Shown here one piece after another: positions 1-10,432 of a stretch of DNA of 64,000 bases. Within the stretch, counting starts at the first letter, position 1; the number at the start of each line of letters is the position of its first letter. The notes under the pieces were generated by a model. It had not been told where the DNA came from. It did not search any database and worked only from the letters and a program-made list of their open reading frames with translations. The stretch is from Galactobacter valiniphilus. Its GTDB lineage: Bacteria; Actinomycetota; Actinomycetes; Actinomycetales; Micrococcaceae. The stretch spans positions 1-64,000 of the forward strand of contig NZ_QQXK01000015.1 in NCBI RefSeq assembly GCF_003575975.1. Reading direction: 5' to 3'. The position numbers and the translations under genes were made by a program.

Positions 1-79
1 CAATCACCACCGCGGCCACACATCACTCAAGGGCTCCACCCCCGCCAGCCGCGTACCCAACCTGGCGGGGCAATACAGC

Positions 80-85
80 TAGGGT
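80..85 (+). promoter_or_regulatory. -10 box of rapZ promoter (leaderless)
   Basis: TAGGGT lies 7 nt before the rapZ ATG, so transcription would start at or next to the start codon. No Shine-Dalgarno sequence is visible. A 9-bp inverted repeat (40-48 with 62-70) lies just upstream and may be the end of the previous transcript. No clear -35 box is seen. Confidence 0.5.
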
Positions 86-92
86 TGGGTGC

Positions 93-986
93 ATGAATGC
101 AACGCCCGAGGTGCACAAGCCCCAGCAGTCGGAGATCGTGGTGCTCACCGGCATGTCCGGCGCCGGACGCACCACCGCGGCCCACGCCCTGGAGGACATG
201 GGCTGGTACGTCGTGGACAACCTGCCGCCGCAGATGCTCCAGACCCTGACCGACCTGGTGGCGCGCACGCCGGAGGCGCTGCCCAAGCTCTCCGTGGGCG
301 TCGACATCCGCTCCCGCGGCCTGTTCCCCGCGCTGCGCGAATCGCTCGAGGCGATGCGCGCGGCCGGCCTGAACTACCGCGTGGTCTTCCTCGACGCCGA
401 CGACGATGTGCTCGTCCGCCGCTTCGAGCAGGGACGCCGCCCGCACCCGCTGCAGGGCGACGGGCGCATCGTGGACGGCATCGACGCCGAGCGCGTCCTC
501 ATGGCCGAGCTGAAGGACACCGCCGAGATCGTCATGGACACCTCCCGCTTCAACGTGCACGAGCTCGCGGCCGCCGTGCACGAGGTCTTCTCCGACGAGG
601 GACCCATCACGCTGCGCCTGAACGTCATGAGTTTCGGCTTCAAGTACGGGCTGCCCGTCGACGCCAACTATGTGGCCGATGTCCGTTTTGTCCCGAACCC
701 GCACTGGATCCCGGAGCTGCGCCCGCACACGGGCCAGGACCCGGACGTGCGCGACTACGTGCTGGCCGCGGGCGGCACGCGCGAATTCATCGAGCACTAC
801 GTCGCCGCCCTGGCCCCCGTCTTCGAGGGCTACCGCCGCGAGCGCAAGCACTACGCCACGATCGCCGTGGGGTGCACGGGCGGCAAGCACCGCTCCGTCG
901 CCATCGCCGAGGAGATCGCCCGCCGCCTCACCGGCTTCCGCGACGTGCGCGTTTCAGTGGTGCACCGCGACCTCGGGCGGGAGTGA
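93..986 (+). CDS. rapZ: RNase adapter / nucleotide-binding protein RapZ
   Basis: 297 aa, normal RapZ (YvcJ) length. The N-terminal P-loop is GMSGAGRTT at residues 20-28, with Arg where many homologues have Lys. The family motif VDNLPP follows at about 41-46. The C-terminal domain carries [10 protein letters not shown] near residue 256. In enterobacteria RapZ binds GlmZ RNA and tunes GlmS; in Actinobacteria the role is poorly defined, so only nucleotide binding is safe to assign. It opens the conserved rapZ-yvcK-whiA cluster and overlaps yvcK by 4 nt (GTGA), implying translational coupling. The start ATG sits 7 nt after a -10 box, suggesting a leaderless message. Confidence 0.95.
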   Translation: MNATPEVHKPQQSEIVVLTGMSGAGRTTAAHALEDMGWYVVDNLPPQMLQTLTDLVARTPEALPKLSVGVDIRSRGLFPALRESLEAMRAAGLNYRVVFLDADDDVLVRRFEQGRRPHPLQGDGRIVDGIDAERVLMAELKDTAEIVMDTSRFNVHELAAAVHEVFSDEGPITLRLNVMSFGFKYGLPVDANYVADVRFVPNPHWIPELRPHTGQDPDVRDYVLAAGGTREFIEHYVAALAPVFEGYRRERKHYATIAVGCTGGKHRSVAIAEEIARRLTGFRDVRVSVVHRDLGRE

Positions 987-2011
987 GCGTGGACATCCCC
1001 ACCGGCTTTCTCCCCATGCTGGCGCCGAAGCTCAGCCCCCACGCACCGGCCGCTCAGTGGAAGGTCACCGCGCTCGGCGGAGGCCACGGGCTCTCTGCCT
1101 CCCTGCAGGCGCTCCGGCGCCTCGACACCGACCTGACGGCCATCGTCACGGTGGCCGACGACGGCGGCTCCTCCGGCACCCTGCGCGACGAGTTTGGGGT
1201 CCTGCCTCCTGGCGATCTGCGCATGGCCCTCGCCGCCCTGTGCGACGACACCGAGTGGGGGAGGACCTGGGCCGATGTCATGCAGCATCGCTTCGCCTCG
1301 CGCCCGGAGTCGGCGCGGACGCTGGATCGCCACGCCCTGGGCAATTTGCTCATCGTGGCGCTCTGGGAGATGCTCCAGGACCCCGTGGAGGGCCTGCGCT
1401 GGGCCGGTAGCCTCCTCGGCGCCCGCGGCCGCGTGCTGCCCGTGAGCACCACCCCGCTCACGATTCACGGCACGGTGCTCTCGCAGAGCGCCGACGGTGC
1501 GCTGAGCTCCCGCGCGGTGGTGGGGCAGGTGGAACTCGCCAGGGCCGCCCAGAAGGGCCGCGTCACCGAGATCGGCCTCGACCCGGCGGGCGCCCCCGGC
1601 ACCCCGGAGGCGCTCGAGGCGATCATGGAGGCCGATTGGAACGTGCTCGGCCCCGGCTCGTGGTTCACCTCGGTGCTCCCGCATCTGCTGTTGCCGGACG
1701 TGCGCCGCGCCCTGGAGCAGTCCAAGGCGAAGACGCTCGTGACCATGAATCTCACCACAGACACCTCCGAGACGTTGGAGCTGGATGCGGCCGATCACCT
1801 CGACCTCATTCGCCGCTACGCCCCGCAGTTGCGCGTGGATGCCGTGCTCGCCGACCCGACCTCGGTGGAGGACGTGAGCCGCTTCCGGGAGGCGGCCCAC
1901 CGGCTCGGGGCACGGGTCTTCTTCGATAGAGTGGGCCAGCGCGATGGCCAGCCCATCCACGATCCGCTGCGGCTCGCGGCGGCCTATCGCGACGTGATTT
2001 CCTCCTTCTGA
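983..2011 (+). CDS. yvcK: YvcK/CofD-like gluconeogenesis factor
   Basis: About 342 aa from the GTG that overlaps the rapZ stop. GTG at 989 and ATG at 1016 are in-frame alternatives. GGGHGL lies at about residues 32-37, followed by [12 protein letters not shown] near 61. This is the nucleotide/sugar-binding Rossmann core of the UPF0052 family (CofD superfamily). YvcK proteins bind UDP-sugars and influence carbon flux and cell-envelope synthesis in Firmicutes and mycobacteria (CuvA); that function is inferred here. The position between rapZ and whiA is the standard actinobacterial arrangement. Confidence 0.93.
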   Translation: MSVDIPTGFLPMLAPKLSPHAPAAQWKVTALGGGHGLSASLQALRRLDTDLTAIVTVADDGGSSGTLRDEFGVLPPGDLRMALAALCDDTEWGRTWADVMQHRFASRPESARTLDRHALGNLLIVALWEMLQDPVEGLRWAGSLLGARGRVLPVSTTPLTIHGTVLSQSADGALSSRAVVGQVELARAAQKGRVTEIGLDPAGAPGTPEALEAIMEADWNVLGPGSWFTSVLPHLLLPDVRRALEQSKAKTLVTMNLTTDTSETLELDAADHLDLIRRYAPQLRVDAVLADPTSVEDVSRFREAAHRLGARVFFDRVGQRDGQPIHDPLRLAAAYRDVISSF

Positions 2012-2065
2012 GCGCCCCCGTGGCGCGTCACGGAGACCAACGCACCCGAAAGGATCCGTGCACCC

Positions 2066-3046
2066 ATGGCGTTGACCGCTTCCGTCAAGGACGAACTAGC
2101 CAGGCTCGAAGTGAGGCAAACCTCGCAGCGCCGGGCGGAGGTCGCCACCTTGCTGCGGTTTGCAGGAGGCCTGCACATCATCTCCGGCCGCATCGTGATC
2201 GAGGCCGAGGTGGACTCCGCCGCGACCGCGCAGCGCGTGCGCAGGGCCCTCGCCGAGGTCTACGGCCATCGCGCTGAGGTGATCGTCGTCTCCGGCGGCG
2301 GCCTGCGTAAGGGCGAGCGCTTTGTGGTGCGCGTGGTCCGCGAGGGCGAGGCCCTGGCCCGCCAGACGGGCCTGCTGGACGGCCGCGGCCGCCCCGTGCG
2401 CGGCCTGCCCTCCACCGTGGTCAACGGCTCAGTGCTCGACGCCCGCGCGGTCTGGCGCGGGGCGTTCCTGGCCCACGGCTCGCTGACCGAGCCCGGGCGC
2501 TCCTCCGCCCTCGAGATCACCTGCCCCGGACCCGAGTCGGCGCTCGCCCTCGTGGGCGCCGCGCGCCGCCTCGGCCTGAGCGCCAAGGCCCGCGAGGTGC
2601 GCGGCGTGGACCGCGTGGTGCTGCGCGACGGCGACGCCATCGCCGAACTGCTGCGCCACATGGGCGCGAGCCAGACCCTCTCCGTGTGGGAGGAGCGCCG
2701 CCAGCGAAAGGAGGTCCGTGCGACCGCCAACCGCCTGGCAAACTTCGACGACGCGAACCTGCGCCGCAGCGCCCAGGCCGCCGTGGCGGCCGGTGCCCGC
2801 GTGGCCCGCGCCCTGCAAATCTTGGGCGACGACGTCCCGGAGCACCTGCGCGACGCCGGCACCCTGCGCCTGCAGCACAAGGACGCGAGCCTCGACGAGC
2901 TGGGCCGGCTCGCCGACCCGCAGCTCACCAAGGACGCGATCGCCGGGCGCATCCGCCGCCTCCTCGCGATGGCCGACAAGGCGGCCGCCGAGCGCGGCGA
3001 GCCCGGCACGGAGGCCGCAGTCCCGCTCGAGGCGCTCGAGGACTGA
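2066..3046 (+). CDS. whiA: DNA-binding protein WhiA
   Basis: 326 aa, the usual WhiA length. The N-terminal two-thirds matches the LAGLIDADG-like fold (conserved start [15 protein letters not shown]). The C-terminus from about residue 275 carries the helix-turn-helix ([17 protein letters not shown]). WhiA is a sporulation regulator in Streptomyces and is retained in non-sporulating actinobacteria and Firmicutes, where it affects division and growth. It is third in the rapZ-yvcK-whiA operon. The ATG at 2066 fits the conserved N-terminus. Confidence 0.95.
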   Translation: MALTASVKDELARLEVRQTSQRRAEVATLLRFAGGLHIISGRIVIEAEVDSAATAQRVRRALAEVYGHRAEVIVVSGGGLRKGERFVVRVVREGEALARQTGLLDGRGRPVRGLPSTVVNGSVLDARAVWRGAFLAHGSLTEPGRSSALEITCPGPESALALVGAARRLGLSAKAREVRGVDRVVLRDGDAIAELLRHMGASQTLSVWEERRQRKEVRATANRLANFDDANLRRSAQAAVAAGARVARALQILGDDVPEHLRDAGTLRLQHKDASLDELGRLADPQLTKDAIAGRIRRLLAMADKAAAERGEPGTEAAVPLEALED

Positions 3047-3048
3047 GA

Positions 3049-3081
3049 CCCGACCGCCCTCGGCGGCCCCGCGCCGTCGGG
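3049..3081 (+). terminator. weak hairpin after whiA
   Basis: CCCGAC (3049-3054) pairs with GTCGGG (3076-3081), with smaller internal GC pairs. There is no T-tract. It may end the rapZ-yvcK-whiA transcript, but support is weak. Confidence 0.3.
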
Positions 3082-3163
3082 CACCGGGACGCGAGCGCGA
3101 CACGCGCGGGCGGGGAATAGACGCCGCGTTGCGCGCGGTTGTGCCTGCTGTCCCCGGGCGCGC

Positions 3164-3169
3164 TAGGGT
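3164..3169 (+). promoter_or_regulatory. -10 box of sodA promoter
   Basis: TAGGGT with a possible -35 TTGTGC at 3139-3144 (19-nt spacer). The leader to sodA would be about 75 nt and ends with the ribosome binding site GGAGG at 3242-3246. Confidence 0.45.
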
Positions 3170-3251
3170 CTAGGGAAGTGGGCCCTCGCGGCCTGCACAC
3201 AAGAAGAACGGGCGGCAACAGCACGTGTGCCGCCCATGAACTGGAGGAATC

Positions 3252-3881
3252 ATGTCGCTGTACACCCTCCCGGAGCTGCCGTACGACTACGCCGCTCTGG
3301 AGCCGAACATCTCCGCCCGCATCATGGAGCTGCACCACGACAAGCACCACGCCACCTACGTGGCCGGCGCCAACAAGGCTCTGGAGCAGCTGGCCGAGGC
3401 CCGCGAGAAGAACGACTTCGCCAACGTCGCCAAGTTCTCCAAGGACCTGGCCTTCAACCTGGGTGGCCACACCAACCACTCGATCTTCTGGAACAACCTC
3501 TCCCCGGAGGGTGGCGACCGCCCCGAGGGCGAGCTGGCCGCGGCCATCGACGACGCCTTCGGCTCCTTCGAGGCCTTCCAGGCGCACTTCACCCAGGCCG
3601 CCCTCGGCATCCAGGGCTCCGGCTGGGCCCTCCTGGCCCTCGAGGGCCTCGGCGGCAACCTCGTCATCGAGCAGCTCTACGATCAGCAGGGCAACGTGCC
3701 GGTGGCCACGACCCCGCTGCTGATGCTGGACATGTGGGAGCACGCCTTCTACCTGGACTACGTCAACATCAAGGCCGACTACGTGAAGGCCTTCTGGAAC
3801 ATCGTGAACTGGGCCGACGTCTCCGCCCGCTTCGAGGCCGCCCGCTCCGGCGCCCAGCAGCTTATCGTCCCGGGTCGCTGA
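3252..3881 (+). CDS. sodA: superoxide dismutase (Mn/Fe family)
   Basis: 209 aa, typical for a cytoplasmic Mn/Fe-SOD; no signal peptide. It disproportionates superoxide to O2 and H2O2. Metal ligands are visible: His28 (LHHDKHH), the His in [13 protein letters not shown] near residue 80, and Asp/His in [12 protein letters not shown]. The ATG is preceded by GGAGG at good spacing. Codon use is very biased, suggesting high expression. It is monocistronic, with its own promoter upstream and a hairpin terminator at 3911-3957. Mn versus Fe specificity cannot be settled from motifs alone. Confidence 0.96.
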   Translation: MSLYTLPELPYDYAALEPNISARIMELHHDKHHATYVAGANKALEQLAEAREKNDFANVAKFSKDLAFNLGGHTNHSIFWNNLSPEGGDRPEGELAAAIDDAFGSFEAFQAHFTQAALGIQGSGWALLALEGLGGNLVIEQLYDQQGNVPVATTPLLMLDMWEHAFYLDYVNIKADYVKAFWNIVNWADVSARFEAARSGAQQLIVPGR

Positions 3882-3910
3882 TTCGGCCCCGCACGTCAGC
3901 TGTTCTGACC

Positions 3911-3957
3911 CTTCGCGCCCGGTGCTGTGAGATGACTCTCACGCCCCGGGCGCGAAG
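3911..3957 (+). terminator. hairpin terminator after sodA
   Basis: CTTCGCGCCCGG (3911-3922) pairs with CCGGGCGCGAAG (3946-3957). The inner stem is TGTGAGA/TCTCACG. It sits directly upstream of the gap -10 box and may overlap that promoter's -35 region. Confidence 0.6.
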
Positions 3958-3961
3958 CGTG

Positions 3962-3967
3962 TAGACT
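3962..3967 (+). promoter_or_regulatory. -10 box of gap operon promoter
   Basis: TAGACT. A start near 3974 would give a leader of about 185 nt containing several GC stems (for example GGCCGCCT with AAGGCGGCC around 4020-4040). The -35 is not clear because the region is occupied by the sodA terminator arm. Confidence 0.5.
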
Positions 3968-4158
3968 GAAAGACATCAGCGCGAAACCGCGGGGAAATCA
4001 CCCGCGAGAAGCGCCAAGGGCCGCCTGCAGAAGGCGGCCGAGACACGACGGTGTGTCCCCGGTCCATCATGGAAATCCGGGCCGCGTCGGTCTCTTGAAC
4101 TCCGGGAGCCCCTCTTTCGCTCCCTCGTCGCGGCCTGCTCGTCTCAAGGAGCACAGCA

Positions 4159-5169
4159 GTGACCACTCGCATCGGCATCAACGGGTTCGGCCGCATCGGT
4201 CGCAACGTCCTTCGCGTCATCAAGGCCCAGGGCCGCGACGTGGAGATCGTGGCCATCAACGATCTCGCCCCCGTCGACGACATCGCGATGCTCATCAAGT
4301 ACGACACGATCCTGGGTGCGTACCCGGGCACGGTGGAGGCCGACGGCCAGAAGCTGATCGTGGACGGCAAGGCCATCACGGTCACGCAGCACCGCGACCC
4401 GGCCGAGATCGACTGGGCCGGCGCCGGCGCGGAGATCGTGCTTGAGTGCACCGGCCTCTTCACCGATGGTGAGAAGGCCAAGGCCCACCTCGCCGGTGGA
4501 GCCAAGAAGGTCATCATCTCCGCCCCCGGCAAGAACGTCGACGGCACCTTTGTGCTGGGCGTCAACGAGGGCACGTACAACCCTGAGACGATGAACGTCA
4601 TCTCCAACGCCTCGTGCACCACCAACTGCCTGGCCCCGCTGGCCAAGATCATCAACGACGAGTTCGGCGTCGTCGAGGGTCTCATGACCACGGTTCACGC
4701 CTACACGGGCGACCAGAACCTGCACGACAACGTGCACAAGGGCGACAAGCGTCGCGCCCGCGCCGCCGCGCAGAACACCATCCCGACCTCCACGGGTGCC
4801 GCCAAGGCCATCGGCGAGGTGCTTCCGGAGCTGGCCGGCAAGCTCAACGGTTCCGCCCTGCGCGTCCCGGTCATCACGGGTTCCATCACCGACCTCACGG
4901 TCACGGTGAGCAAGCCCGTCACGGTCGAGGCCGTCAACGCCGCCTACGCCAAGGCGGCCTCCGAGGGCGCCCTCGCCCCGTACGTGAAGTACAACGAGGA
5001 CCCGATCGTCTCCTCCGACATCGTCGGCGACTCGCACTCCATGATCTTCGACGCCCCGCTGACCCAGGTCATCGGCCAGCAGGTGAAGGTCTTCGGCTGG
5101 TACGACAACGAGTGGGGCTACACCTCCCGCCTCGTCGACATCGCCGCCTTCGTCGGCGAGAAGCTCTGA
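4159..5169 (+). CDS. gap: glyceraldehyde-3-phosphate dehydrogenase
   Basis: 336 aa, a standard type I GAPDH. The NAD-binding GINGFGRIGR is at residues 5-14 and the catalytic Cys153 is in SNASCTTNC. It converts glyceraldehyde-3-P to 1,3-bisphosphoglycerate in the cytoplasm. The start is GTG, preceded by AAGGAG at 4146-4151. It is first in the gap-pgk-tpiA-secG block and has an unusually long structured leader. A perfect 20-bp hairpin separates it from pgk. Highly biased codons suggest strong expression. Confidence 0.97.
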   Translation: MTTRIGINGFGRIGRNVLRVIKAQGRDVEIVAINDLAPVDDIAMLIKYDTILGAYPGTVEADGQKLIVDGKAITVTQHRDPAEIDWAGAGAEIVLECTGLFTDGEKAKAHLAGGAKKVIISAPGKNVDGTFVLGVNEGTYNPETMNVISNASCTTNCLAPLAKIINDEFGVVEGLMTTVHAYTGDQNLHDNVHKGDKRRARAAAQNTIPTSTGAAKAIGEVLPELAGKLNGSALRVPVITGSITDLTVTVSKPVTVEAVNAAYAKAASEGALAPYVKYNEDPIVSSDIVGDSHSMIFDAPLTQVIGQQVKVFGWYDNEWGYTSRLVDIAAFVGEKL

Positions 5170-5186
5170 GCGTAGGTTCAGTGCAG

Positions 5187-5230
5187 CACGGCGCCCGCCA
5201 CACCGAGACCTCGGTGTGGCGGGCGCCGTG
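5187..5230 (+). terminator. perfect hairpin between gap and pgk
   Basis: Arms 5187-5206 and 5211-5230 are exact 20-bp complements with loop GACC. It ends only 21 nt before the pgk start and is followed by no T-run. It probably acts as a partial terminator or mRNA 3'-end stabiliser rather than a full stop. Confidence 0.7.
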
Positions 5231-5238
5231 CACTGACC

Positions 5239-5244
5239 TAAAGT
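5239..5244 (+). promoter_or_regulatory. possible -10 box for a leaderless pgk mRNA
   Basis: TAAAGT is 7 nt before the pgk ATG. No Shine-Dalgarno sequence precedes pgk, which fits leaderless initiation directly after the gap-pgk hairpin. Confidence 0.4.
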
Positions 5245-5251
5245 TGATGCC

Positions 5252-6484
<1,233 letters not shown>

Positions 6485-6488
6485 CACC

Positions 6489-7313
6489 ATGGCGAAGATC
6501 GTCGATGGGAAGTTCCTCCGTCGCCCGCTGATCGCTGGCAACTGGAAGATGAACATGGACCACCGCCAGGGCATCACCCTGCTGCAGAAGACCGTGTGGA
6601 CCCTCCAGGACGCCAACTTCACCTTCGACCGCGTGGAGGTGGCCGTCTTCCCGCCGTTCACCGATCTGCGCGGCGTGCAGACGCTCGTGGCCGGCGATGA
6701 CCTCCCGGTCGCCTACGGCGGCCAGGATCTCTCCCCGGCCGACGAGGGCGCCTACACGGGCGACATCTCCGGCGCCTTCCTCAAGGCCCTCGGCTGCGAG
6801 TTTGTGCTCGTGGGCCACTCCGAGCGCCGCACCCTGCACGGCGAGGGCGACGACGTCGCGCTGGCCAAGGTGCAGGCCGCCCTGCGCCACGGGCTCGTCC
6901 CCGTGCTGTGCGTGGGCGAGAGCCTCGAGGTGCGCCAGGCCGGCACCCACGTGGCCCACACGCTGGGGCAGCTGTCCGCCGTGATCGGCCAGCTGGACGC
7001 CGCCACGGTGGCGAACCTCGTGGTCGCCTACGAGCCCGTGTGGGCCATTGGCACGGGCGAGGTGGCCGGGCCGGCCGACGCCCAGGAGATGTGCGCCGCG
7101 CTGCGCGAGGCCGTGCGTGCCTCGCACGGCGACGAGGCGGCCGAGGGCCTGCGCCTGCTCTACGGCGGCTCCGTGAAGGCCGCCAACGTGGCGGCCATCA
7201 TGGCCGAGGTCGACGTGGACGGCGTGTTGGTCGGCGGCGCGAGCCTCGACGCCGGGGAATTTGCTAATATTGCACGGTTCGAGCAGCACCTCGTCACCGA
7301 CGGGCAGCGCTGA
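6489..7313 (+). CDS. tpiA: triose-phosphate isomerase
   Basis: 274 aa, slightly longer than the typical 250 because of an N-terminal MAKIVDGKFLRRP extension common in actinobacteria. Active-site residues are Lys20 (AGNWKMN), His in VGHSERR and Glu in AYEPVWAIGTG. It interconverts DHAP and glyceraldehyde-3-P. It starts 4 nt after the pgk stop with GAAGG of the pgk 3' end as ribosome binding site. secG follows 32 nt downstream. Confidence 0.97.
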   Translation: MAKIVDGKFLRRPLIAGNWKMNMDHRQGITLLQKTVWTLQDANFTFDRVEVAVFPPFTDLRGVQTLVAGDDLPVAYGGQDLSPADEGAYTGDISGAFLKALGCEFVLVGHSERRTLHGEGDDVALAKVQAALRHGLVPVLCVGESLEVRQAGTHVAHTLGQLSAVIGQLDAATVANLVVAYEPVWAIGTGEVAGPADAQEMCAALREAVRASHGDEAAEGLRLLYGGSVKAANVAAIMAEVDVDGVLVGGASLDAGEFANIARFEQHLVTDGQR

Positions 7314-7345
7314 GCGAATCCCTTAGACGAAAGAGAGTCCCCGCA

Positions 7346-7597
7346 GTGAACGTGCTGACGATCGTCCTTCAGGTCCTGGTGGCCATCACCAGCGTGCTCC
7401 TGGCTCTGACGGTCCTGCTCCACAAGGGCCGCGGTGGCGGCATCTCCGACATGTTCGGTGGTGGCATGACCTCCTCGCTGGGTTCCTCCGGTAGCGCCGA
7501 AAAGACCCTCACCACCATCACGGTGTGGATCTCGGTCATCTGGATCGCCTGCATCATCGGGCTCGCGCTGCTCATGCGCTTCAACCCGACGGTCTGA
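7346..7597 (+). CDS. secG: preprotein translocase subunit SecG
   Basis: 83 aa with two membrane segments (about residues 5-24 and 55-77). Between them is a Gly/Ser-rich loop with the family motif HKGRGGGISDMFGGG. It is the small subunit of the SecYEG channel. The start is GTG, preceded by GAAAGAGAG. Its position at the end of the gap-pgk-tpiA operon is conserved in actinobacteria. A strong terminator follows at 7629-7667. Confidence 0.95.
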   Translation: MNVLTIVLQVLVAITSVLLALTVLLHKGRGGGISDMFGGGMTSSLGSSGSAEKTLTTITVWISVIWIACIIGLALLMRFNPTV

Positions 7598-7628
7598 TTC
7601 TCCCGCCGCGGCCCGGCCGCGGCACCCG

Positions 7629-7667
7629 AAGGGCCCGGAACCTCCTTGAAGGAGGTCCCGGGCCCTT
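7629..7667 (+). terminator. terminator of the gap-secG operon
   Basis: Two 17-nt arms (7629-7645 and 7651-7667) pair with one mismatch around loop TTGAA, and TTCTG follows. It faces the opcA terminator. Confidence 0.8.
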
Positions 7668-7707
7668 CTGCGTCACCGGACCGCCACAGGCGCCCCCGAG
7701 GAACAGC

Positions 7708-7755
7708 AAAGCCCGACGTCGCGCGCTTGGCTCAAGCGCGCGACGCCGGGCTTTT
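7708..7755 (-). terminator. terminator of the tkt-opcA operon
   Basis: AAAGCCCGACGTCGCGCGCT (from 7708) pairs with the complementary arm ending GCGACGCCGGGCTTTT at 7755. On the minus strand it ends in a run of T after opcA. It may work in both directions. Confidence 0.8.
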
Positions 7756-7768
7756 CTGCCGTTCCGGC

Positions 7769-8713
7769 CTAGCGCGGGCTGGGCGCGACGGGGGAGAGGT
7801 TGCAGGCCGGGAGGCCGTGCGTGAGCACGCGCCCCAGCACGACGTCGTCGTCCAGGCGGCGCAGCTCCTCCGCGAGGCACGCGGGCAGCGTGCGGACGGG
7901 AAGCGCGACGTGCTGGACGGACTGGCCCGGCAGGTAGAGCTGGGCCACGTCTCCCACGGGGCGCGAGATCTCGACGTCGCCGCCGCGGCGGGCCAGGCGC
8001 ACGCCCTGGACGGGCGCCTCGCCCTCTGCCTCGGCCAGGCGCACGGGGACGGCCGACAGCTGGTGTTGCAACCACGCGGCCAGGAGCACCGTGCTGGGGG
8101 ACGTGAGCGCCCCGTGCACCGTGATGTCGCGCAGGCCGCGCGTGCCGTACTGGTCGAGGATCGACGTCAGCTGCGTGCGCCACAAGGTCAGGCGGGTCCA
8201 CGAGAGATCGGTGTCGCCCGGGCGCCAGGAGGCGGCCAGGCGGCCGAGGGCATCGAGCGGATCCGGCTCGGCGGCCGCGTCCGTGATCCGGCGCTGCGAG
8301 ATGACGCCGAGGGGCGTCGAGGAGACGTCCTCGGGCACGCCCGAGGGCCACCAGGAGACGACTGGATCGTCGGGCAGGAGGAGCGCCGAGATGAGCGACT
8401 CGTCGGGCTCGTTGAGCTCGCCGGAGGTGCGCAGGATGATGACCTCGGAGGCGCCGGCGTCGCCGCCCACCCGCACCTCGCCCGAGAGGCGCGTGGGGCG
8501 ATCGGCGCCCTCGCGCACCACCACGATGACGCGGCAGGGATGCTCGCGCGCGGCGGCCTGGGCCGCCTCGACGGCCGCCTCCTCGTGGCCGGGCAACGTG
8601 GAGACCACGAGGGTCAGGACGCGGGCGTTGGAGCCCACGTGGCCCTCGCGGCGCAGCATGACGAGGGTCTTGGCGACCTGGGAGGTCTTGGTGTCTGGGA
8701 GATCGACGATCAT
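7769..8713 (-). CDS. opcA: glucose-6-phosphate dehydrogenase assembly protein OpcA
   Basis: 314 aa, matching actinobacterial OpcA (start MIVDLPDTKTSQVAKTL). OpcA is needed for assembly or activity of G6PDH in cyanobacteria and actinobacteria. The ATG overlaps the zwf stop by 4 nt (ATGA), so it is translationally coupled to its partner. In many relatives pgl follows opcA; here the gene is followed only by the terminator. Confidence 0.93.
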   Translation of the reverse strand: MIVDLPDTKTSQVAKTLVMLRREGHVGSNARVLTLVVSTLPGHEEAAVEAAQAAAREHPCRVIVVVREGADRPTRLSGEVRVGGDAGASEVIILRTSGELNEPDESLISALLLPDDPVVSWWPSGVPEDVSSTPLGVISQRRITDAAAEPDPLDALGRLAASWRPGDTDLSWTRLTLWRTQLTSILDQYGTRGLRDITVHGALTSPSTVLLAAWLQHQLSAVPVRLAEAEGEAPVQGVRLARRGGDVEISRPVGDVAQLYLPGQSVQHVALPVRTLPACLAEELRRLDDDVVLGRVLTHGLPACNLSPVAPSPR

Positions 8714-10278
8714 GGGCGACGCCACGTCCTTCCATCCTTGGCGAGCAGTAGGTGGGCCGAGTCCGGGCCCCAGCTGCCGGGTGCGTACGGTTCGGGCTGC
8801 TCCGTGAGGGAGGCCCAGTACTCCTCGAAGGGATCGAGGATGCGCCAGGACTGCTCCACCTCGGCGTGGCGCGGGAAGAGCGGCGGCTCGCCCAGCAGGA
8901 CGTCGAGGATGAGGCGCTCGTAGGCCTCGGGGGAGGACTCGGTGAACGAGCTGCCGTAGGAGAAGTCCATCGTCACATCGCGCACCTCCATCTGGGTGCC
9001 TGGCACCTTGGAGGCGATGCGCAGCGTGGCGCCCTCGTCCGGCTGCACGCGGATGACCACGGCGTTCTGGCCGAAGTCGGCGCCGGAGTTGTCGTGGAAG
9101 AGCAGGTTCGGGGCCTTCTTGAACACCACGGCGATCTCCGTGACGCGGCGGCCCAGGCGCTTGCCGGCCCGCAGGTAGAACGGCACGCCGTCCCAGCGGC
9201 GGGTCGCGATCTCCAGGCGGATCGCGGCGAAGGTCTCCGTCGTGGAGTGCGGGTCGAAGCCCTCCTCCTCGAGGTAGCCGGTGACCTTCTCGCCGCCCTG
9301 CCAGCCGCCCGCGTACTGACCACGGGCGCAGGCCGAGGCGATGTGGGCCGGGACCTTGACCGCGCTGAGCACCTTCTCCTTCTCGGCGCGCAGATCGTCG
9401 GCCGTGAAGCCGACCGGCTCCTCCATGGCGGTGAGTGCCAGGAGCTGGAGCAGGTGGTTCTGGATGACGTCGCGGGCCGCTCCCACGCCGTCGTAGTAGC
9501 CGGCGCGGCCGCCGATGCCGATGTCCTCGGCCATGGTGATCTGCACGTGGTCGACGTGCTGCGCGTTCCACAGCGGCTCGAAGAGGCGGTTCGCAAAGCG
9601 CAGCGCCAGCAGGTTCTGGACCGTTTCCTTGCCCAGGTAGTGGTCGATGCGGAAGACGTCGTCGGGGCGGAACACGCTCTCCACGACGTCGTTGAGCTCG
9701 CGGGCGCTGAGCAGATCGTGGCCGAAGGGCTTCTCGATGACCACGCGGCGCCAGGGCTGCTGGCCCGTCTCCGGGTCCTCCCAGGCCTGATCCGCGAGGC
9801 CGTGCTCGCTCAGCTTGCCGCAGACGGCCTCGAAGGCCTTGGGCGGGATGGAGAGGTAGAAGGCGCGGTTGCCGCCCGTGCCGCGGGTGTCGTCCAGCTC
9901 CTGGAGCACCTCCCCGAGGCGCTCGTAGGCGTCGTCGTCGTCGAAGCCACCGGTCACGAAGCGGAAGCCGCCGGCCAGCTGGTTCCAGACGTCCTCGTCG
10001 AAGGGCGTGCGGGCGCGCTCCTCGACCCAGGTGCGGGCCTCGGCCACGAACTCCTCGTGGCTCCAGTCGCGGCGGCCGAAACCGATCACGCCGAAGCTCG
10101 TGGGGAGCAGGCCGCGGTGGGCCAGGTCGTACACGGCGGGGAGCAGCTTTTTGCGGGCCAGGTCGCCCGTGACGCCGAAGAAGATCAGCGTCCCGGGGCC
10201 GGAAATGCGCTTGAGGCGACGGTCGTCCTTCTCGCGCAGGGGATTGGGGGTGGGGAGCATGACGGGTGGGGCCTCCAC
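8710..10278 (-). CDS. zwf: glucose-6-phosphate 1-dehydrogenase
   Basis: 522 aa from GTG at 10278; ATG at 10260 (MLPTPNPLREKDD) is an equally good in-frame start. The N-terminal Rossmann motif is GVTGDLARKKLLPA and the active-site motif RIDHYLGKE is present. It is the first step of the oxidative pentose-phosphate pathway, producing NADPH and 6-phosphogluconolactone. It lies between pgi and opcA. TAGACT on the minus strand (10312-10317) may provide an internal promoter. Confidence 0.96.
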   Translation of the reverse strand: MEAPPVMLPTPNPLREKDDRRLKRISGPGTLIFFGVTGDLARKKLLPAVYDLAHRGLLPTSFGVIGFGRRDWSHEEFVAEARTWVEERARTPFDEDVWNQLAGGFRFVTGGFDDDDAYERLGEVLQELDDTRGTGGNRAFYLSIPPKAFEAVCGKLSEHGLADQAWEDPETGQQPWRRVVIEKPFGHDLLSARELNDVVESVFRPDDVFRIDHYLGKETVQNLLALRFANRLFEPLWNAQHVDHVQITMAEDIGIGGRAGYYDGVGAARDVIQNHLLQLLALTAMEEPVGFTADDLRAEKEKVLSAVKVPAHIASACARGQYAGGWQGGEKVTGYLEEEGFDPHSTTETFAAIRLEIATRRWDGVPFYLRAGKRLGRRVTEIAVVFKKAPNLLFHDNSGADFGQNAVVIRVQPDEGATLRIASKVPGTQMEVRDVTMDFSYGSSFTESSPEAYERLILDVLLGEPPLFPRHAEVEQSWRILDPFEEYWASLTEQPEPYAPGSWGPDSAHLLLAKDGRTWRRP

Positions 10279-10311
10279 ATAGGGCGGGGGTGGTGGACAG
10301 GGGCCGCACCC

Positions 10312-10317
10312 AGTCTA
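10312..10317 (-). promoter_or_regulatory. -10 box for zwf-opcA
   Basis: TAGACT on the minus strand, about 34 nt before the zwf GTG. It lies after the pgi terminator hairpin, so zwf-opcA can be transcribed separately. Confidence 0.45.
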
Positions 10318-10366
10318 TCTTTGGGCGCTGGGTGGGGCGGCCGCCGTGGCGGCCCGTGACCTCATG

Positions 10367-10416
10367 CCGCGGGCCCGCCCTCCGCGTCGACGACGACGCG
10401 GAGGGCGGGCCCGCGG
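10367..10416 (-). terminator. hairpin after pgi
   Basis: Perfect 23-bp arms (10367-10389 and 10394-10416) with loop ACGA. It separates pgi from zwf. There is no long T-run. Confidence 0.75.
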
Positions 10417-10432
10417 GCGAGGGGCTGGCCGC

